Shown: piece after piece, positions 18,559 to 26,700 of the stretch | How positions within the stretch are numbered: position 1 is the first letter of the stretch | Layout of the letters: each line of letters starts with the position of its first letter | Assembly: GCA_019245415.1 (NCBI GenBank) | Contig: JAFARO010000013.1 | Location: forward strand, 124,001-188,000 | Direction of reading: 5' to 3' | Length of the DNA stretch: 64,000 bases | DNA from: Alphaproteobacteria bacterium | GTDB lineage: Bacteria; Pseudomonadota; Alphaproteobacteria; Micropepsales; Micropepsaceae | Translations under genes and position numbers: made by a program | Notes under the pieces: generated by a model | Told to the model about the DNA's origin: nothing | Seen by the model: only the letters and a program-made list of their open reading frames with translations | Databases searched by the model: none

Positions 18559-19566
18559 ATGAGAGCGCACATTGGATTTGCCATTGCCTTGAGCCTTTTG
18601 GTGTCTCCGGCGATGGCGGTCGGCTACAAGATCGTTCCACAGATTTCGGACCAGCCCGGCGTCGCGCCGGTTCAAGACCCCGATCTCGTCAACCCCTGGG
18701 GACTGGCGCAGCTCAACGACGGCGCGCCGGTGTGGACCGCCGATAACGGCACCGACAAGTCGACCTTTTACGACCGCACATCCGGCGCGAAGAATTCGAC
18801 CGTGGTGGCGATCTCGCCCGGCGCGCCGACCGGAGTCGCGGCGGCGCCGAGCGGCGTCAACTTCAATGTCACCGCGAACGGCCTAACCGGCCGCTGCTAC
18901 TTCTTCTTCGACACCGAGACCGGCGTGATTCCGTGCTGGGCGCCGTCGGTCGACAATTTCAACGCCATCATCGGCTATGACGGACGGGCCCAGGGCGCGG
19001 TGTACAAGGGTCTCGCCATGGACGGCACCAACCAGCATCTGCTGGCGGCGGACTTCGTCAACAACCGCATCCAGATCATCGACAAGAATTGGACGCAGGT
19101 TTCAAGTTTCACCGATCCCGACCTGCCCAAGCACTACGCGCCCTTCAATGTCGCGATCCTGGGCGGCAAGGTCTATGTCGCCTTCGCCAAGCGCGGCACC
19201 GGCCTCGACGAACTGCACGGCGCCGGGCTGGGCCTCGTCGACATCTTCGATTTGAGCGGCAATTTCCAGACGCGCCTGATCTCGGGCGGGGCGCTGAACG
19301 CGCCTTGGGGACTGGCGATCGCGCCGTCGCAGTTCGGCGCGTTCGCGAACGATTTGCTGGTCGGCAATTTCGGCGACGGACGCATCAACGTCTACGACCC
19401 CAGCGCCGGCACGTTCCTAGGCACGCTGTCGAACAAGAAGGGCAAGCCGCTGAAGATCGACGGGCTCTGGGCGCTCGATCCTGGGCCGGGCAACAAGCAG
19501 GTGCAATTCTCCGCCGGCCCCAACGACGAAACGCACGGCCTCATCGGCCTGATCAAGGCGAATTAG
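18559..19566 (+). CDS. Secreted TIGR03118-type protein (NHL/beta-propeller-like)
   Basis: This 335-residue protein has a signal peptide (about 20 residues, ending PAMAVG). The mature part matches the TIGR03118 family: QDPDLVNPWGLAQLNDGAPVWTADNGTDKST, then repeated segments such as NAPWGLAIAPSQFGAFANDLLVGNFGDGRINVYD that resemble NHL propeller blades. It is probably exported. The function of the family is unknown; a carbohydrate or cell-surface role is guesswork. ATG 18559 is preceded by GGGAGAATTGGG. It converges on the multicopper oxidase gene across a 92-base gap filled by an inverted repeat. Confidence 0.8.
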   Translation: MRAHIGFAIALSLLVSPAMAVGYKIVPQISDQPGVAPVQDPDLVNPWGLAQLNDGAPVWTADNGTDKSTFYDRTSGAKNSTVVAISPGAPTGVAAAPSGVNFNVTANGLTGRCYFFFDTETGVIPCWAPSVDNFNAIIGYDGRAQGAVYKGLAMDGTNQHLLAADFVNNRIQIIDKNWTQVSSFTDPDLPKHYAPFNVAILGGKVYVAFAKRGTGLDELHGAGLGLVDIFDLSGNFQTRLISGGALNAPWGLAIAPSQFGAFANDLLVGNFGDGRINVYDPSAGTFLGTLSNKKGKPLKIDGLWALDPGPGNKQVQFSAGPNDETHGLIGLIKAN

Positions 19567-19567
19567 G

Positions 19568-19657
19568 CCGTCATCCTTCGAGGCCCGCCCGCGTCATGCT
19601 GAGGTGCACCGCGAAGCGGTGCCTCGAAGCACGTGCGCGGGCAACTCAGGATGACGC
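19568..19657. repeat. Inverted repeat element between converging genes
   Basis: The outer arms CGTCATCCT (19569-19577) and AGGATGACG (19648-19656) are perfect complements. Inside them lie GC-rich partly complementary arms and an inner hairpin around GAGGTGCACC and CGGTGCCTC. It fills nearly the whole gap between two converging genes, so as RNA it could end transcription from both sides. The GTCATCCT ends resemble intergenic repeats common in alphaproteobacteria. Confidence 0.75.
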
Positions 19658-19659
19658 CC

Positions 19660-21333
19660 CTATATCCCCTTCTTCGCCTGCGTCGCCTTCTGCACACGGA
19701 TGATCGCCATCATGCCCAGATCCTCGTGGTCGAGGATGTGGCAGTGATAGACGAAGTCGCCCACGTCGGGCCCGCGGAAATCCAGCTTCACCGTGATGCT
19801 GGGATAAGGCTCGGCGGAATTGCCGCTCCAGTAGCCGACGGGAAATACGTCGTAGAGCTGCTGCTGATCCTTGGGCACCGGCACGTCGTTGATCTTCGTC
19901 ACCAGGAAATGCACCTGGTGCATGTGGAAGGCGTGGATTTCCTCCGTCTGGTTCTCGATCCGCCATTCCTCAACGGACCCTTGCGTGGTGGTGATCGCCG
20001 GCGGGTTGTTGGGATCGAACAACGTCTCCTTCTGTCCCTTGACGGTGATGAAGAAGGTCGCGGCTTCCTTTTCATGGAAGCCGAAGGCTTGGAAATATTC
20101 CGAGAAATAGAGATCGCGATGGGTATCGACCTTGGCCAGCGCCAGATCGCCGAACAGATATTTGCGCGGTGCGCCGGCCATCTGTGCAAGTTTGGGCAGC
20201 TTCACCGGCGACGCCGTCGTTTCGATATTGGCGTAAGGCCGATGCGGGTTGACGTCGGAAGCCGGACCGCCATCGATGGTCAAGGTGACGAGTTGCGCCT
20301 TCTTGGTTCCGGGTGGCGGCGCCGGCACGATGAATTCCGCGCGCGCCGAGGGCATCAGGAAAAGGTGCGTCATCGGCAGCAAGGTGCCCTGGCGCCGTCC
20401 ATCCTTGGAGCCTGTGGGCACGCCGTCAAGGGCCGCGACCTGCAAGGTCTGCGGCACGCCGTCATAGACGACTTCGAGATCGAGCAGCGTGTTGGCATCG
20501 GCATTGACGACGCGCCAGAACTCCTGGCTGCCCTGCTGCATGGTGATGATGGCGGGCTGATAGCGCGGAAAGTTCACCGGCACATAGTTGATCGAAACGT
20601 CCCAGAACGGCACCGCGGGAATGCCGGGGCCGCGGCTTGGGCTTTCGACGAACTCCTGGTCGCGCAGGATGATGAAGCGCTGCGGCAGGCCTGCGACCGC
20701 GGGCTGCACGTTGGTGATGCCTTCGACTTCGATCATGCCGGTCGCCCCGCCTTGCACCGCGGGCGAGGCGATTCCGTGCACATGCGGATGGTACCAATAG
20801 AGCCCCGGGGGCTCGCTCTTCGGGATGTGCAGCGCATAGCTGAAGGTGCTGCCGGAATTGATCAGGGTGTGGATCACCTCGTCGCTGTGGCAGCGGGGCG
20901 CCGTGTTGGTGCCGTGGAAGTGCATGTTGACCGAAGCCGGCGTCATGGTCGCATCGCCGCAGACCGCAGCCGGTTGCGCGTCCATATGCATGCTGGTGCT
21001 CATGCCCATATGCAGCGGCTTGCGGCCGGCGGCGCCGTCGGGAACCAGATCGGTCAGCGTGATGTTGATCGTGTCGCCCGGATTGACGTGCAAGGTCGGC
21101 GATTCGAGACCGTCCGGCGTCACGAAACAATAGAGCGTGCGTCCCGCCGCGTCGGTGGAGGTCTGGTAGTTGAGCGCGACATTGAGCACGCCGTTGGCGC
21201 TGTAGAGATCGGGCGGCGGCAGCACCTCGCTTCCCGACGCCGGCCGCGCGCAGGCGCCATCGGCCAGCGCGTCCGCGGGTGCCAGCACCAGCGCCGCAAT
21301 GGACAGGAACAGGCCGCCGAGAATCCGCTTCAT
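19660..21333 (-). CDS. Periplasmic multicopper oxidase
   Basis: This 557-residue protein has a signal peptide (about residues 1-24, ending DALADG) and the four copper-ligand clusters of the family: NMHFHGTN, WYHPHVHG, HAFHMHQVHFL and YHCHILDHEDLGMM. These give ten His and one Cys, with a Met as type 1 axial ligand. It should oxidise phenols, metals or similar substrates and reduce oxygen to water in the periplasm. No Met-rich CueO insert is seen. The start at 21333 is chosen for the signal peptide; a longer frame to 21801 runs antisense to the prepilin peptidase gene. No copper exporter is next to it. Confidence 0.92.
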   Translation of the reverse strand: MKRILGGLFLSIAALVLAPADALADGACARPASGSEVLPPPDLYSANGVLNVALNYQTSTDAAGRTLYCFVTPDGLESPTLHVNPGDTINITLTDLVPDGAAGRKPLHMGMSTSMHMDAQPAAVCGDATMTPASVNMHFHGTNTAPRCHSDEVIHTLINSGSTFSYALHIPKSEPPGLYWYHPHVHGIASPAVQGGATGMIEVEGITNVQPAVAGLPQRFIILRDQEFVESPSRGPGIPAVPFWDVSINYVPVNFPRYQPAIITMQQGSQEFWRVVNADANTLLDLEVVYDGVPQTLQVAALDGVPTGSKDGRRQGTLLPMTHLFLMPSARAEFIVPAPPPGTKKAQLVTLTIDGGPASDVNPHRPYANIETTASPVKLPKLAQMAGAPRKYLFGDLALAKVDTHRDLYFSEYFQAFGFHEKEAATFFITVKGQKETLFDPNNPPAITTTQGSVEEWRIENQTEEIHAFHMHQVHFLVTKINDVPVPKDQQQLYDVFPVGYWSGNSAEPYPSITVKLDFRGPDVGDFVYHCHILDHEDLGMMAIIRVQKATQAKKGI

Positions 21334-21463
21334 CCTACACACTCCAAATCCGGTTCGGTTCGAGAATGACACCAAGCTGCGATCAGTCCAAGGAAAGGCT
21401 TTCCGGCCCGTGGACAATGCTAAGCCATTGCGTCCGAACCCGGTCCGCGCCAAAAGCCGCAGC

Positions 21464-22111
21464 GTGACCACCCTTGCGATTCCGCTTGCCGCCGCGATTG
21501 CGGCCGCCGTGCCGGCCGGCATCGCCGCCGCCTTCCTCGCTCGCCGCTTTGCGCATTCGTCCGAGCCTGCGCTCTGGGTGGCGATCCTCGGCTGCGTTCT
21601 GATCGCCGTCTGGTCGGCGACAGCGATGCCTTCGGCGGCGCTGATCGCCGTCACCTGCATCCTCGGCTGGACACTGCTGGTGCTGGCGACCGTCGACGTG
21701 CTGGCGTTCCGGCTCCCCGATCTGGTCACCTTTCCGCTCATCGGCGCCGGACTGGCCGTCTCCTGGTTCCTCCCGGCGCACGATCTTCCGGGACATGCCA
21801 TCGGCGCGGCGGCAGGCTTCGCGGCGCTCTACGCCATCGCGATGCTGTTCCGCATGGCGCGCGGCAAGGAAGGTCTGGGCCTCGGCGATGCCAAGCTTGC
21901 CGCTGCCGCCGGCGCGTGGCTCGGCTGGCAGGCGCTCTCTTACGTGGTGCTGCTTGCCTGCGCGGTGGGATTCCTCTGGTTCGGGGTCGCCTTGGCGCGG
22001 CGCGGTCGCGCGGCGGCAGCCGAGCGCATTCCGTTCGGGGTGGCGCTGTCGCTCGCCATCTGGATCGTCTGGCTCTACGGGCTGCCCGCGGCTCTCGATC
22101 CGGCGCTGTAG
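21464..22111 (+). CDS. gspO: Prepilin peptidase, A24 family (type II secretion GspO type)
   Basis: This integral membrane aspartyl protease of about 215 residues has six or so hydrophobic segments. The two catalytic Asp regions are ATVDVLAFRLPDLVTFPL and GLGLGDAKLAAAAGAWLG (GxGD motif). It should cut the short leaders of the pseudopilins GspG, H, I, J and K at the inner membrane. The N-terminal cytoplasmic domain with Cys pairs found in bifunctional PilD enzymes is absent, so N-methylation must be missing or done elsewhere. The start is uncertain: GTG 21464 is used; GTG 21410 and ATG 21299 are in frame. It faces gspK tail to tail with no gap. Confidence 0.85.
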   Translation: MTTLAIPLAAAIAAAVPAGIAAAFLARRFAHSSEPALWVAILGCVLIAVWSATAMPSAALIAVTCILGWTLLVLATVDVLAFRLPDLVTFPLIGAGLAVSWFLPAHDLPGHAIGAAAGFAALYAIAMLFRMARGKEGLGLGDAKLAAAAGAWLGWQALSYVVLLACAVGFLWFGVALARRGRAAAAERIPFGVALSLAIWIVWLYGLPAALDPAL

Positions 22112-22957
22112 TCAGTCCAGATAGCGCAGCCAGTACGGATCGGCGGGATTGCCGGTGAGCTCGACGATGGCCGAGCGCTTCATATAGGCGCCGCCCTGGC
22201 GCGCCTCCACCCGGACCGTCAGTGTACGGCCGATAAGATTGGCCTTGGTCAGCGAGGCCGGCATGGCCACGGTGCCGGCGAGCTGCTGCTGGCGCTGCTG
22301 CACCTGCATCGAATTGGCGCCCATCTCGCCCAGCACTTCCAGCGCCACGATCTGTGAGGTCTGCTCGCTGAAGCCGCCGCTCTCGCCGAAGAACACCGTG
22401 ACCGCGGGCGCGACGCGGTTGTAGATGTCGTCGGTCATGCCCTTGATCATGTGCAGCTCTTCCACGGTGTGGAATCCGGCGTTGCGCGGCTTGTAGCCCA
22501 AGCTCGCATATTGCGGCGCCTCCGCGCCGTTGGGCCGCGGCGTGTTGTCGACGTCTTCCCAGTCCTCGAAGCTGTCGATCAGGGTCTTGAGCTGGTCGCC
22601 GCTCGCGCCCGCGATCTGGAAGAGCTGACGCGCCTCGTCCATGATGATGCCGTTCAGCGGGATCTTGCCGCGCTCGTCCTCGACGGTGACCGTGAGCGCA
22701 TAGCCGTTGAAGCTGCCGCTGCGCGAGCGCCCGTCGATGCCCCAGCGCTGGGTGAGATCGGGGTTGGCGAGGCCTGCGATCGCCAGCATCAGGCCGGCGT
22801 TGCAGGCGGCGGTGAGCTTGGCCTGCTCCGCCTCGCCGCGCACCTCCGCCAGGACGCCGCGGTCCTGGGCGATGAGCTGGAACGAGATGAAGCCGAACGC
22901 CGCCACCGCGACGAGCGCGGCGATCATCGCGAACCCGCTGTCGCCGCGGGACCTCAT
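22112..22957 (-). CDS. gspK: Type II secretion minor pseudopilin GspK
   Basis: This 281-residue protein has a prepilin N-terminus (RGDSG then FAMIAALVAVAAFGFISFQL, cleavage after Gly). A large periplasmic domain follows with GspK blocks DERGKIPLNGI, FEDWEDVDNTPRPNGAE, YKPRNAGFHTVEELHMIKGM. GspK sits at the tip of the pseudopilus with GspI and GspJ and starts its assembly. It is the last gene of the leftward secretion operon, separated from gspD by a small secreted protein gene. In most systems gspK follows gspJ directly, so this order is rearranged. Confidence 0.92.
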   Translation of the reverse strand: MRSRGDSGFAMIAALVAVAAFGFISFQLIAQDRGVLAEVRGEAEQAKLTAACNAGLMLAIAGLANPDLTQRWGIDGRSRSGSFNGYALTVTVEDERGKIPLNGIIMDEARQLFQIAGASGDQLKTLIDSFEDWEDVDNTPRPNGAEAPQYASLGYKPRNAGFHTVEELHMIKGMTDDIYNRVAPAVTVFFGESGGFSEQTSQIVALEVLGEMGANSMQVQQRQQQLAGTVAMPASLTKANLIGRTLTVRVEARQGGAYMKRSAIVELTGNPADPYWLRYLD

Positions 22958-22997
22958 ATGCGCGACTCCGCGGTGAAGCGATCAACAGCGCGCCGAG

Positions 22998-23405
22998 CTA
23001 CGTCGATGCCGTTCCTCTCTGTGCGCAATCTCCGTAGATCACGTCCGTATTTGAATTGTAGTAATATTCGCACTGCCAAACTTTGCCGGTGTAAACATTC
23101 GTGATGAACGACGTGCCACCGGAAGTGCCGTTGGAGAACCAGTCCGAAATGCTCAGGCTGGGATTGGTCGCGCTCGGGGTCGCCGTCCCGATCTTCGCAC
23201 AAACGCCTGTTGGCGTCGGCGATAGGGCGGTGCCGCCCGTTAATGCCACGCACCAAGTTACCGCCCCGGTATTCTGGTCCGCGATAAGTTGCCCTCCTGC
23301 TGCGGTCGCGGTCGTAAAGACGGCCTGCGCTGATGCGAAGGTGGTCATTGAAAGCAGCGCCGCCATCAAAAATGCTGCGGATGCAATTCTCGTTATCCTG
23401 GTCAT
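22998..23405 (-). CDS. Small secreted protein of unknown function inside the secretion operon
   Basis: This 135-residue protein has a clear signal peptide (about residues 1-27, ending FASAQA). The mature part of about 108 residues is rich in Thr, Gly, Ser and Asn, with four Cys (in TWCVAL, GVCAKIG, WQCEYYY and GDCAQRG) that could form two disulfides. I do not recognise a family. ATG 23405 is preceded by GGAGGG at good spacing, so it is well translated. It lies between gspD and gspK in the same direction, so it may be a cargo, a cap or an accessory part of this secretion system. Confidence 0.7.
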   Translation of the reverse strand: MTRITRIASAAFLMAALLSMTTFASAQAVFTTATAAGGQLIADQNTGAVTWCVALTGGTALSPTPTGVCAKIGTATPSATNPSLSISDWFSNGTSGGTSFITNVYTGKVWQCEYYYNSNTDVIYGDCAQRGTAST

Positions 23406-23494
23406 GTGCAGACCCTCCAATTTCCACTGGAATCTGCGCCGATGACCGCATTACTTGCAATCGCAATTGTTTCACCTAAAGTGGATTTCTCGAG

Positions 23495-25603
23495 CTAGTG
23501 GATCACGCCTCGCGGCGGTCCCGGGGGGGCCACCGTCCCAATCTTTTCCTTGAGTTCTTCGGTGATTGACTTGGCTTCCTGCGAACTGCGGATGACACGC
23601 GGCGTCAGCAGCACCAGCAGCTCAGTTCGGTCATCCCTATTGTCTGTCGAACCGAACAAGGCGCCAATATAGGGAATCTGCGATAGATACGGGATGCCGT
23701 CTCGCTGGTGGCTGTTGTTGTCCTGGATCAATCCGCCAAGCGCAATGGTTTCGCCGTCATGCACCGCGATGGAACTGTTGAATTTCCGATCGGTTATGGT
23801 CGGGGAGTTGATGGTCGACGTATTTCCAACTTTTGCCTCGCTGACCTCCTGCGAGATGTCGAGCAGCACCAAACCGTTGTCGTTGACCCGCGGCGTCACC
23901 GTGAGCAGCACGCCCGTCGGCATATATTGAATCTCCGTCGCGACGTCAGGCGTACCACCGGTAGCCGTGGTCAGCGAGCCGGTGGAGATGGGAACCTGGT
24001 CGCCGACCTGGAGCGAGGCGGTGTGGTTGTTCAGCACCAACACCTTCGGCGCCGAGATGACCTTGATCGTGGTGATCGCTTGCAGCGCGTTCAAGGTGGC
24101 GGTGATCTCGTTGCCGCTTGTCACGAGCCACGAGAAGCCGGGGAAGACCTGAGTCGGCGTCGAGGTAGTGCCTTCCGAGAAGCCGACCGAGCCGACGCCG
24201 GAGTTGATCAGCCACTGGACGCCGAACTGCAGATCTTTGGTCAACGAGACTTCGGTGATCGCCGCCTCGATCACCACCTGCACCGGCTGGGCATCGAGCT
24301 GGCGCAGCGCGTCCTGGATGATGCCGTATTGGCGCTGCGTCGCCCACACCACGATGGCGTTGTTGTTCTCGTCCGAGCTCACCGTGATCGGCGTGCCGCC
24401 GCCCGGCAGCTGCAGGGTCTGCGCGACGTTCTGCGGCTGAGGCGTAGTCGCGCCCGGCGTCAGCGTCGGATTCTCGTTGTTGCTGGTAGTCTGACCGAAC
24501 TGCGAGTTGCCGAAGCCAGGGGTCTGGAAGCCGCCGCCGCCGGGACTGCCCGTTCCGCCGGGCTGCCCTGTCGAACCGAAGCCCGAGGTCGAGCCCTGGA
24601 TTTGGGAGGGCTGTCCGGTCGCGGTGAGATTGGGCGCGTTGGGATGGGCATTGGCGCTGGTATTGCCGGTGCCGCCGCCGAAGGCGTTGATCAGCACGGT
24701 GGCGAGATCGGCCGCACGTCCGTTCTGCACGTGATAGACGAAGAGCTTGCGTTCGTTCCCGCCGCCGGCGCGATCGAGCACTTCCATCCATTTCTTCAGG
24801 TCGCGCAGATATTGCGGCTGCGGCGAGATCGCCAGGATCCCGTTCACGCGGTCGATCAGGACGAGCTTGACGAGGCCCTGAGTCGGGGAGTTGGGCGTGT
24901 TGACGATGGCATCGAGCTCGGGCAGCAGCATGTGCACGTCGGTGCGTTCAGGCACCAGAAGCGCGAACGACATCCCCTTGAGCCAGTTGACGTCGAACTG
25001 CTTGATCAGATCGCGCAGCGCGTTGCGCTGATCTTCGGTGCCGGTGATCAGAAGGATGTTGCGCCCCGCATCCGCCTGGCCGATGGCGCTTTCGGGCACC
25101 AGCGGATCGAGCAGTTTCTTGAGCTCGACGGCATTGACGTAATGCAGCGTAATCGCCTCGGAACCGAAGCCGGCCTTGCCCGCGGACAGCAGCTGCGGCT
25201 GCTTCTTGGCCTTGTCGATGGGGATGATGGTGTAGACGTCGCCCTTCTTGATCAGGCCGAGATGGGCGGCGGAGAGCGACTCTTCCAGGATCGGCAGCAC
25301 GTCGACACGCGCCACCGGCTCGGCGGTCACCACGGTCACCGTTCCGGTCGCCGAAGGATCGACGCTGTAATTGAGGCCCAGGATGTCCCCCAGGATCGCC
25401 TTGGCGACCTCGTGCACGTCGGCGTTGGGGAAGTTGAGCGAGACGTCGCTCGGCCCCGCGGGCTTGCGGTGCACGGGCTGCGGCGCAGTGAAGCTCTGTG
25501 TGCCGGGATAGACTGCCGACGGGTTCTGCGTCGGGGGGCCGTCGGCGCGCACGGCGCTCGCGAACGCAAGCAGGCTCAGACAGGCGATCGAAATCCGCTT
25601 CAT
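23495..25603 (-). CDS. gspD: Type II secretion outer-membrane secretin GspD
   Basis: This 702-residue protein has a signal peptide (ending ASAVRA). An N0 domain (VSLNFPNADVHEVAKAILGDILGLNYSV) and N1-N3 domains follow, with a Gly/Asn/Gln-rich loop in N3 (about residues 310-380). The C-terminal secretin domain carries VPISTGSLT and VLLTVTPRVNDNGLVLLDISQEV. It forms the outer-membrane channel of the system. No pilotin-binding S-domain is obvious and no gspS is nearby. ATG 25603 lies 7 bases after the GspC-like gene. A longer frame to 25702 begins in repetitive DNA and is rejected. Confidence 0.95.
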   Translation of the reverse strand: MKRISIACLSLLAFASAVRADGPPTQNPSAVYPGTQSFTAPQPVHRKPAGPSDVSLNFPNADVHEVAKAILGDILGLNYSVDPSATGTVTVVTAEPVARVDVLPILEESLSAAHLGLIKKGDVYTIIPIDKAKKQPQLLSAGKAGFGSEAITLHYVNAVELKKLLDPLVPESAIGQADAGRNILLITGTEDQRNALRDLIKQFDVNWLKGMSFALLVPERTDVHMLLPELDAIVNTPNSPTQGLVKLVLIDRVNGILAISPQPQYLRDLKKWMEVLDRAGGGNERKLFVYHVQNGRAADLATVLINAFGGGTGNTSANAHPNAPNLTATGQPSQIQGSTSGFGSTGQPGGTGSPGGGGFQTPGFGNSQFGQTTSNNENPTLTPGATTPQPQNVAQTLQLPGGGTPITVSSDENNNAIVVWATQRQYGIIQDALRQLDAQPVQVVIEAAITEVSLTKDLQFGVQWLINSGVGSVGFSEGTTSTPTQVFPGFSWLVTSGNEITATLNALQAITTIKVISAPKVLVLNNHTASLQVGDQVPISTGSLTTATGGTPDVATEIQYMPTGVLLTVTPRVNDNGLVLLDISQEVSEAKVGNTSTINSPTITDRKFNSSIAVHDGETIALGGLIQDNNSHQRDGIPYLSQIPYIGALFGSTDNRDDRTELLVLLTPRVIRSSQEAKSITEELKEKIGTVAPPGPPRGVIH

Positions 25604-25610
25604 AATCGTC

Positions 25611-26264
25611 TCACTGGTCGTCGTTGTCGTCGTTGTCGTCGGTATCGCTGTTGGCAGTGCTTGAGGACGAAGACGTCGCGCCCTGCCCCTTGGCCTTGGC
25701 ATCGGGATTCTGCGCCCTCAACTGCGCCGCGTCGAGGCTGAGCGAGCGGCGCTCGCCATTGCGGTCGAAGACGAGCTGATCGCGGTCGATCGAAACCAGG
25801 GTCCAGCCTTCGATCGCGCCGCCCACTTTCACGCGCTGGAAGGTACCTTCGGAGTCCCGCAACAGCGCGGCGGCGCGATCCTTGCCCGCGATGGCGGTGC
25901 CCAGCACCTCGACACCGCTCAGGTTTCCGGCTTCCTCATTCTCGAGCGGCGGCGGCGCGCGGTCGGGCGCGAAGATCGGATGTTCCATGATCGCAACAAA
26001 TGTTTGTGCGACAGGCTGTTCCGGCAGCCCGGTTTGCGCGGCTGCGGCCTTGGCCCGCTTCGGCAGCTCGATCCCGGACGACGTGGCGAACTGCGCTCCC
26101 AATGCGATGAGGAGCAAGACGGACGCCACGGCGGGGAGCAGATCCGCGCTAAGGCTGGTTTGTCCGGACGGGAGCCGAAACTTCAAGCCGGACATCCATC
26201 GTCGCAAGATGTCCGGTTTGAACTGCCCGGTCGGCCACGACCGAAACGTATCCAACAACGACAT
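25611..26264 (-). CDS. gspC: GspC-like inner-membrane protein of type II secretion
   Basis: This 217-residue protein has a cytoplasmic N-terminus, one membrane segment (about residues 43-62, LPAVASVLLLIALGAQF) and a periplasmic homology-region domain (HPIFAPDRAPPP through RRSLSLDAAQL, about 95-183). Its tail is Ser- and then Asp/Asn-rich. A PDZ domain is missing, as in short GspC forms. GspC links the inner platform to GspD. The start at 26264 has GAGG upstream but makes a 116-base overlap with gspM; ATG 26195 gives a 47-base overlap with no clear ribosome site. The tail is encoded by GTC/GTT triplet runs (25618-25641) that could expand or contract. Confidence 0.75.
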   Translation of the reverse strand: MSLLDTFRSWPTGQFKPDILRRWMSGLKFRLPSGQTSLSADLLPAVASVLLLIALGAQFATSSGIELPKRAKAAAAQTGLPEQPVAQTFVAIMEHPIFAPDRAPPPLENEEAGNLSGVEVLGTAIAGKDRAAALLRDSEGTFQRVKVGGAIEGWTLVSIDRDQLVFDRNGERRSLSLDAAQLRAQNPDAKAKGQGATSSSSSTANSDTDDNDDNDDQ

Positions 26265-26700
26265 AAGGTGCCTCGTTTTCGAGCCGGTTCAGGCTCTTGT
26301 AGAGTTGGGCCATAGTGAGTTGAAGGTCCGCGCGGACGCGGACCCAGTTTTCCTTTTCCGCCGGCAGCTCGGAGACGTTCTGTACGCTGCCGCCGACGGC
26401 GTTGGCCAGCCGGCTCAGGCGCTGCTTGAGGTTCTCCGCGGCGAGAACCTTGGTGGGAGCCACGATGTTGAACTGCGACTGCGTGGCCGACTGACGGTCG
26501 GCTTCCTCGCGCCAATCGGCGATGCCCGCGAGCAGGCGCTGATTGCGCTGGTAGGTGGCTAGCAGATCGCTGCGCTCTTGGGCGCGATCGATGAAGCCCA
26601 TCACCACGGGATCGATCACCACGAACCACGCCGCGGCCACCGCCGCGACAAGGACTCCTAGCGCCACGATCTTGCGCTCGCGCGGCTCCAGCGGCCTCAT
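26149..26700 (-). CDS. gspM: Type II secretion protein GspM
   Basis: This 183-residue protein has a short cytoplasmic N-terminus (MRPLEPRERK), one membrane helix (about residues 11-30) and a periplasmic part with a coiled coil and a ferredoxin-like domain (ENWVRVRADLQLTMAQLYKSLNRLENEAPYVVVGYVSV). GspM pairs with GspL in the inner-membrane platform. The start overlaps the gspL stop (ATGA). Its 3' end overlaps the gspC-like gene, and a strong stem-loop lies in that overlap. Confidence 0.88.
   Translation of the reverse strand: MRPLEPRERKIVALGVLVAAVAAAWFVVIDPVVMGFIDRAQERSDLLATYQRNQRLLAGIADWREEADRQSATQSQFNIVAPTKVLAAENLKQRLSRLANAVGGSVQNVSELPAEKENWVRVRADLQLTMAQLYKSLNRLENEAPYVVVGYVSVVADRAVQTGHLATMDVRLEVSAPVRTNQP
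26184..26220. promoter_or_regulatory. Stem-loop in the gspM/gspC overlap
   Basis: CAAGCCGGACATC (26184-26196) and GATGTCCGGTTTG (26208-26220) form a 13-base-pair stem with one G-U pair and an 11-base loop. It lies inside both reading frames, about 45-80 bases after the chosen gspC start. It could slow ribosomes or mark an RNase site that sets the ratio of platform proteins to secretin; this is inference. Confidence 0.5.

Noticed and set aside
25618..25641. GTC/GTT triplet run resembling a microsatellite promoter tract
   Set aside because: It is the coding sequence of the acidic tail of the GspC-like protein; any slippage would change the tail length, not transcription.
23708..25741. Plus-strand frame of 677 codons opposite gspD
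   Set aside because: Antisense to a secretin with full domain structure; the composition is typical of a shadow frame.
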